Shown here in pieces: positions 63,271 to 64,000 of a stretch of 64,000 nucleotides of DNA. The notes beneath the pieces are model-generated. The model had not been told where the DNA came from. It ran no database searches and saw only the letters and a list, made by a program, of their open reading frames with translations. The stretch spans positions 372,001 through 436,000 of the forward strand of contig NZ_PVEN01000002.1 of the NCBI RefSeq assembly GCF_002973525.1. Direction: 5' to 3'. Position 1 is the stretch's first letter; each line of letters begins with the position of its first letter. A program made the translations under genes and the position numbers. Origin of the DNA: Paraburkholderia sp. BL21I4N1 (GTDB lineage Bacteria; Pseudomonadota; Gammaproteobacteria; Burkholderiales; Burkholderiaceae).

Positions 63271-64000
63271 GTGTTCAAGTCCGTGCCCGTTCCCAACAGC
63301 GTGTTCGCCGCGTCTTGCGCAGCGGGCGTGCTGGCCGTTGCGCTGGGGCTGTCCGCACCCGCCATGGCGCAGACCGCCGGGCAAGCTTCGGCGCCCATGA
63401 TGGGCGGCAGCGCCACGGCGGCTGCGTCGGATGCTCGGGCGGTGGATACAAGCGGTGGCATGAACACCGGCAACGCAGACAGCAGCGCTAGCACCGCGGC
63501 ACAAGACAATGCGTTCGACGCGCGCCAGAAAGTGCTGGATCAGCGCAGCGAGGAAAACAACTACCGTTACGGGGTTGCCGAACACGACTGCTATAGCAAG
63601 TTCTTCGTCAACTACTGCCTGAACAAGGCGCGCGACAGCATGCGCGTCGTGCAGGCCGACATTCGCAAGGAACAACTGGCGCTCGACGGTGAGCAGCGCG
63701 CACAGCGCGCCCGCGACCGTGATGAGCAGGCCGCGATTAAACGCGCGCAAGACGAAGCGAGCGCCCCGCAGCGCGCCGCCGAAGACGCGCGCAACACGCA
63801 GGCGTACCAGGACAAGCAGCGCCAGCATCAACTCGATCAGGCGCAGCGCACCGCCGAGGCGCCGCAGCGCAGCGCCAACGCGCAGGCGTATCAGGACAAG
63901 CAGCGCCAGCATGCGCTGGATCAGGCGCAGCGCGGTGTGAGCCCGTCGCAGGCAGCCGCCAATCAGCAGGCGTACGATCAGAAGCAGGGCGACTTCCAGC
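63271..64000 (+). CDS. Exported Gln/Ala-rich repeat protein, C-terminus cut by window edge
   Basis: The frame is open to the end of the window (243 codons seen). From a GTG at 63271 the start is VFKSVPVPNSVFAASCAAGV, followed by LAVALGLSAPAMA-QT: a signal peptide with a clear A-M-A cleavage site. A Ser/Ala/Gly-rich segment leads to a conserved-looking core with two cysteines (EHDCYSKFFVNYCLNKARD). A long charged Gln/Arg/Ala helix follows, then 28-residue repeats that begin QAYQDKQRQH (from 63799). It is probably periplasmic and coiled-coil. An in-frame TTG at 63157 would add 38 residues before the signal. Family unknown. Confidence 0.65.
   Translation, partial: MFKSVPVPNSVFAASCAAGVLAVALGLSAPAMAQTAGQASAPMMGGSATAAASDARAVDTSGGMNTGNADSSASTAAQDNAFDARQKVLDQRSEENNYRYGVAEHDCYSKFFVNYCLNKARDSMRVVQADIRKEQLALDGEQRAQRARDRDEQAAIKRAQDEASAPQRAAEDARNTQAYQDKQRQHQLDQAQRTAEAPQRSANAQAYQDKQRQHALDQAQRGVSPSQAAANQQAYDQKQGDFQ
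63799..64000 (+). repeat. 84-bp tandem repeats (28 codons) in the right-edge gene
   Basis: Full units run 63799-63882 and 63883-63966, and a third begins at 63967 and is cut by the edge. Units share QAYQDKQRQHxLDQAQR and diverge in the last ten codons, which suggests selection on the helix rather than very recent duplication. Confidence 0.85.

Noticed and set aside
63025..63912. Hydrophobic-looking minus-strand ORF (Leu/Ala/Arg-rich)
   Set aside because: It is the antisense of the Gln/Ala-rich repeat gene. The sense frame has a signal peptide and repeats in phase, while the antisense leucine content is a translation artefact of CAG/GCG codons.
63799..64000. Direct repeats considered as a CRISPR array
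   Set aside because: The units are 84 bp, adjacent without spacers, and in frame with a coding sequence; no cas genes are nearby.

Overview
The window is a gene-dense, GC-rich stretch of a beta-proteobacterial chromosome. Protein sequences, gene orders and the isc/hfl/his clusters fit Burkholderiaceae, most likely Paraburkholderia or Burkholderia; the species cannot be fixed from the sequence alone. Nearly everything is core housekeeping. I see no insertion sequence, prophage, CRISPR array, rRNA or tRNA gene.

Layout. 0-1.3 kb: left-edge lipoprotein (cut), a small membrane protein and a low-molecular-weight tyrosine phosphatase. 1.4-7.8 kb: the full iron-sulphur assembly cluster iscR-iscS-iscU-iscA-hscB-hscA-fdx-iscX, headed by a promoter embedded in two IscR-type operators. 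7.9-14.7 kb, minus strand: a glycine-zipper protein, lysS, prfB (with the programmed +1 frameshift of release factor 2), recJ and an RpfE-type gene. 14.8-16.1 kb: an acyltransferase-3 membrane protein. 16.5-23.1 kb, plus strand: lolC-lolD lipoprotein export, a TatD nuclease, a ComEC/Rec2 competence channel and an alpha/beta hydrolase. 23.2-27.8 kb: pyrG-kdsA-eno-ftsB. 27.9-30.1 kb, minus strand: a lipoprotein, hslO (Hsp33) and a gamma-carbonic-anhydrase-like protein. 30.3-39.7 kb, plus strand: a DUF455 ferritin-like protein, a hydrolase, a PHP phosphoesterase, a YciO/YrdC protein, an M50 protease, trpS, a methyltransferase, dapA, bamC and a metallo-beta-lactamase-fold protein. 39.8-40.5 kb: a Bax-inhibitor-1/YccA membrane protein on the minus strand. 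40.8-50.4 kb: ndk-rlmN-rodZ-ispG-hisS-yfgM-bamB-der, an order shared with E. coli. 50.5-58.2 kb: hfq-hflX-hflK-hflC-DUF2065-hisZ-purA-phosphoribosyltransferase. 58.5-64 kb: kup, tex (minus strand) and a Gln/Ala-rich exported repeat protein cut by the right edge.

How the genes work together. The isc block builds and transfers Fe-S clusters, and IscR probably senses its output. IspG and RlmN, encoded later in the window, are Fe-S enzymes that would use it. BamB, BamC, LolC/LolD, the YfgM-like protein and the lipoproteins belong to envelope biogenesis; FtsB and RodZ belong to division and cell shape. LysS, TrpS, HisS, PrfB, RlmN, Der, HflX and Hfq support translation and RNA control.

The search for a new system gave no convincing undescribed operon. 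The best leads are modest: the right-edge protein with 28-residue repeats, an inverted repeat in the rlmN leader, an IscR with altered cysteine spacing, 9-bp tandem repeats at three gene ends, and an unexplained 400-bp gap before der.
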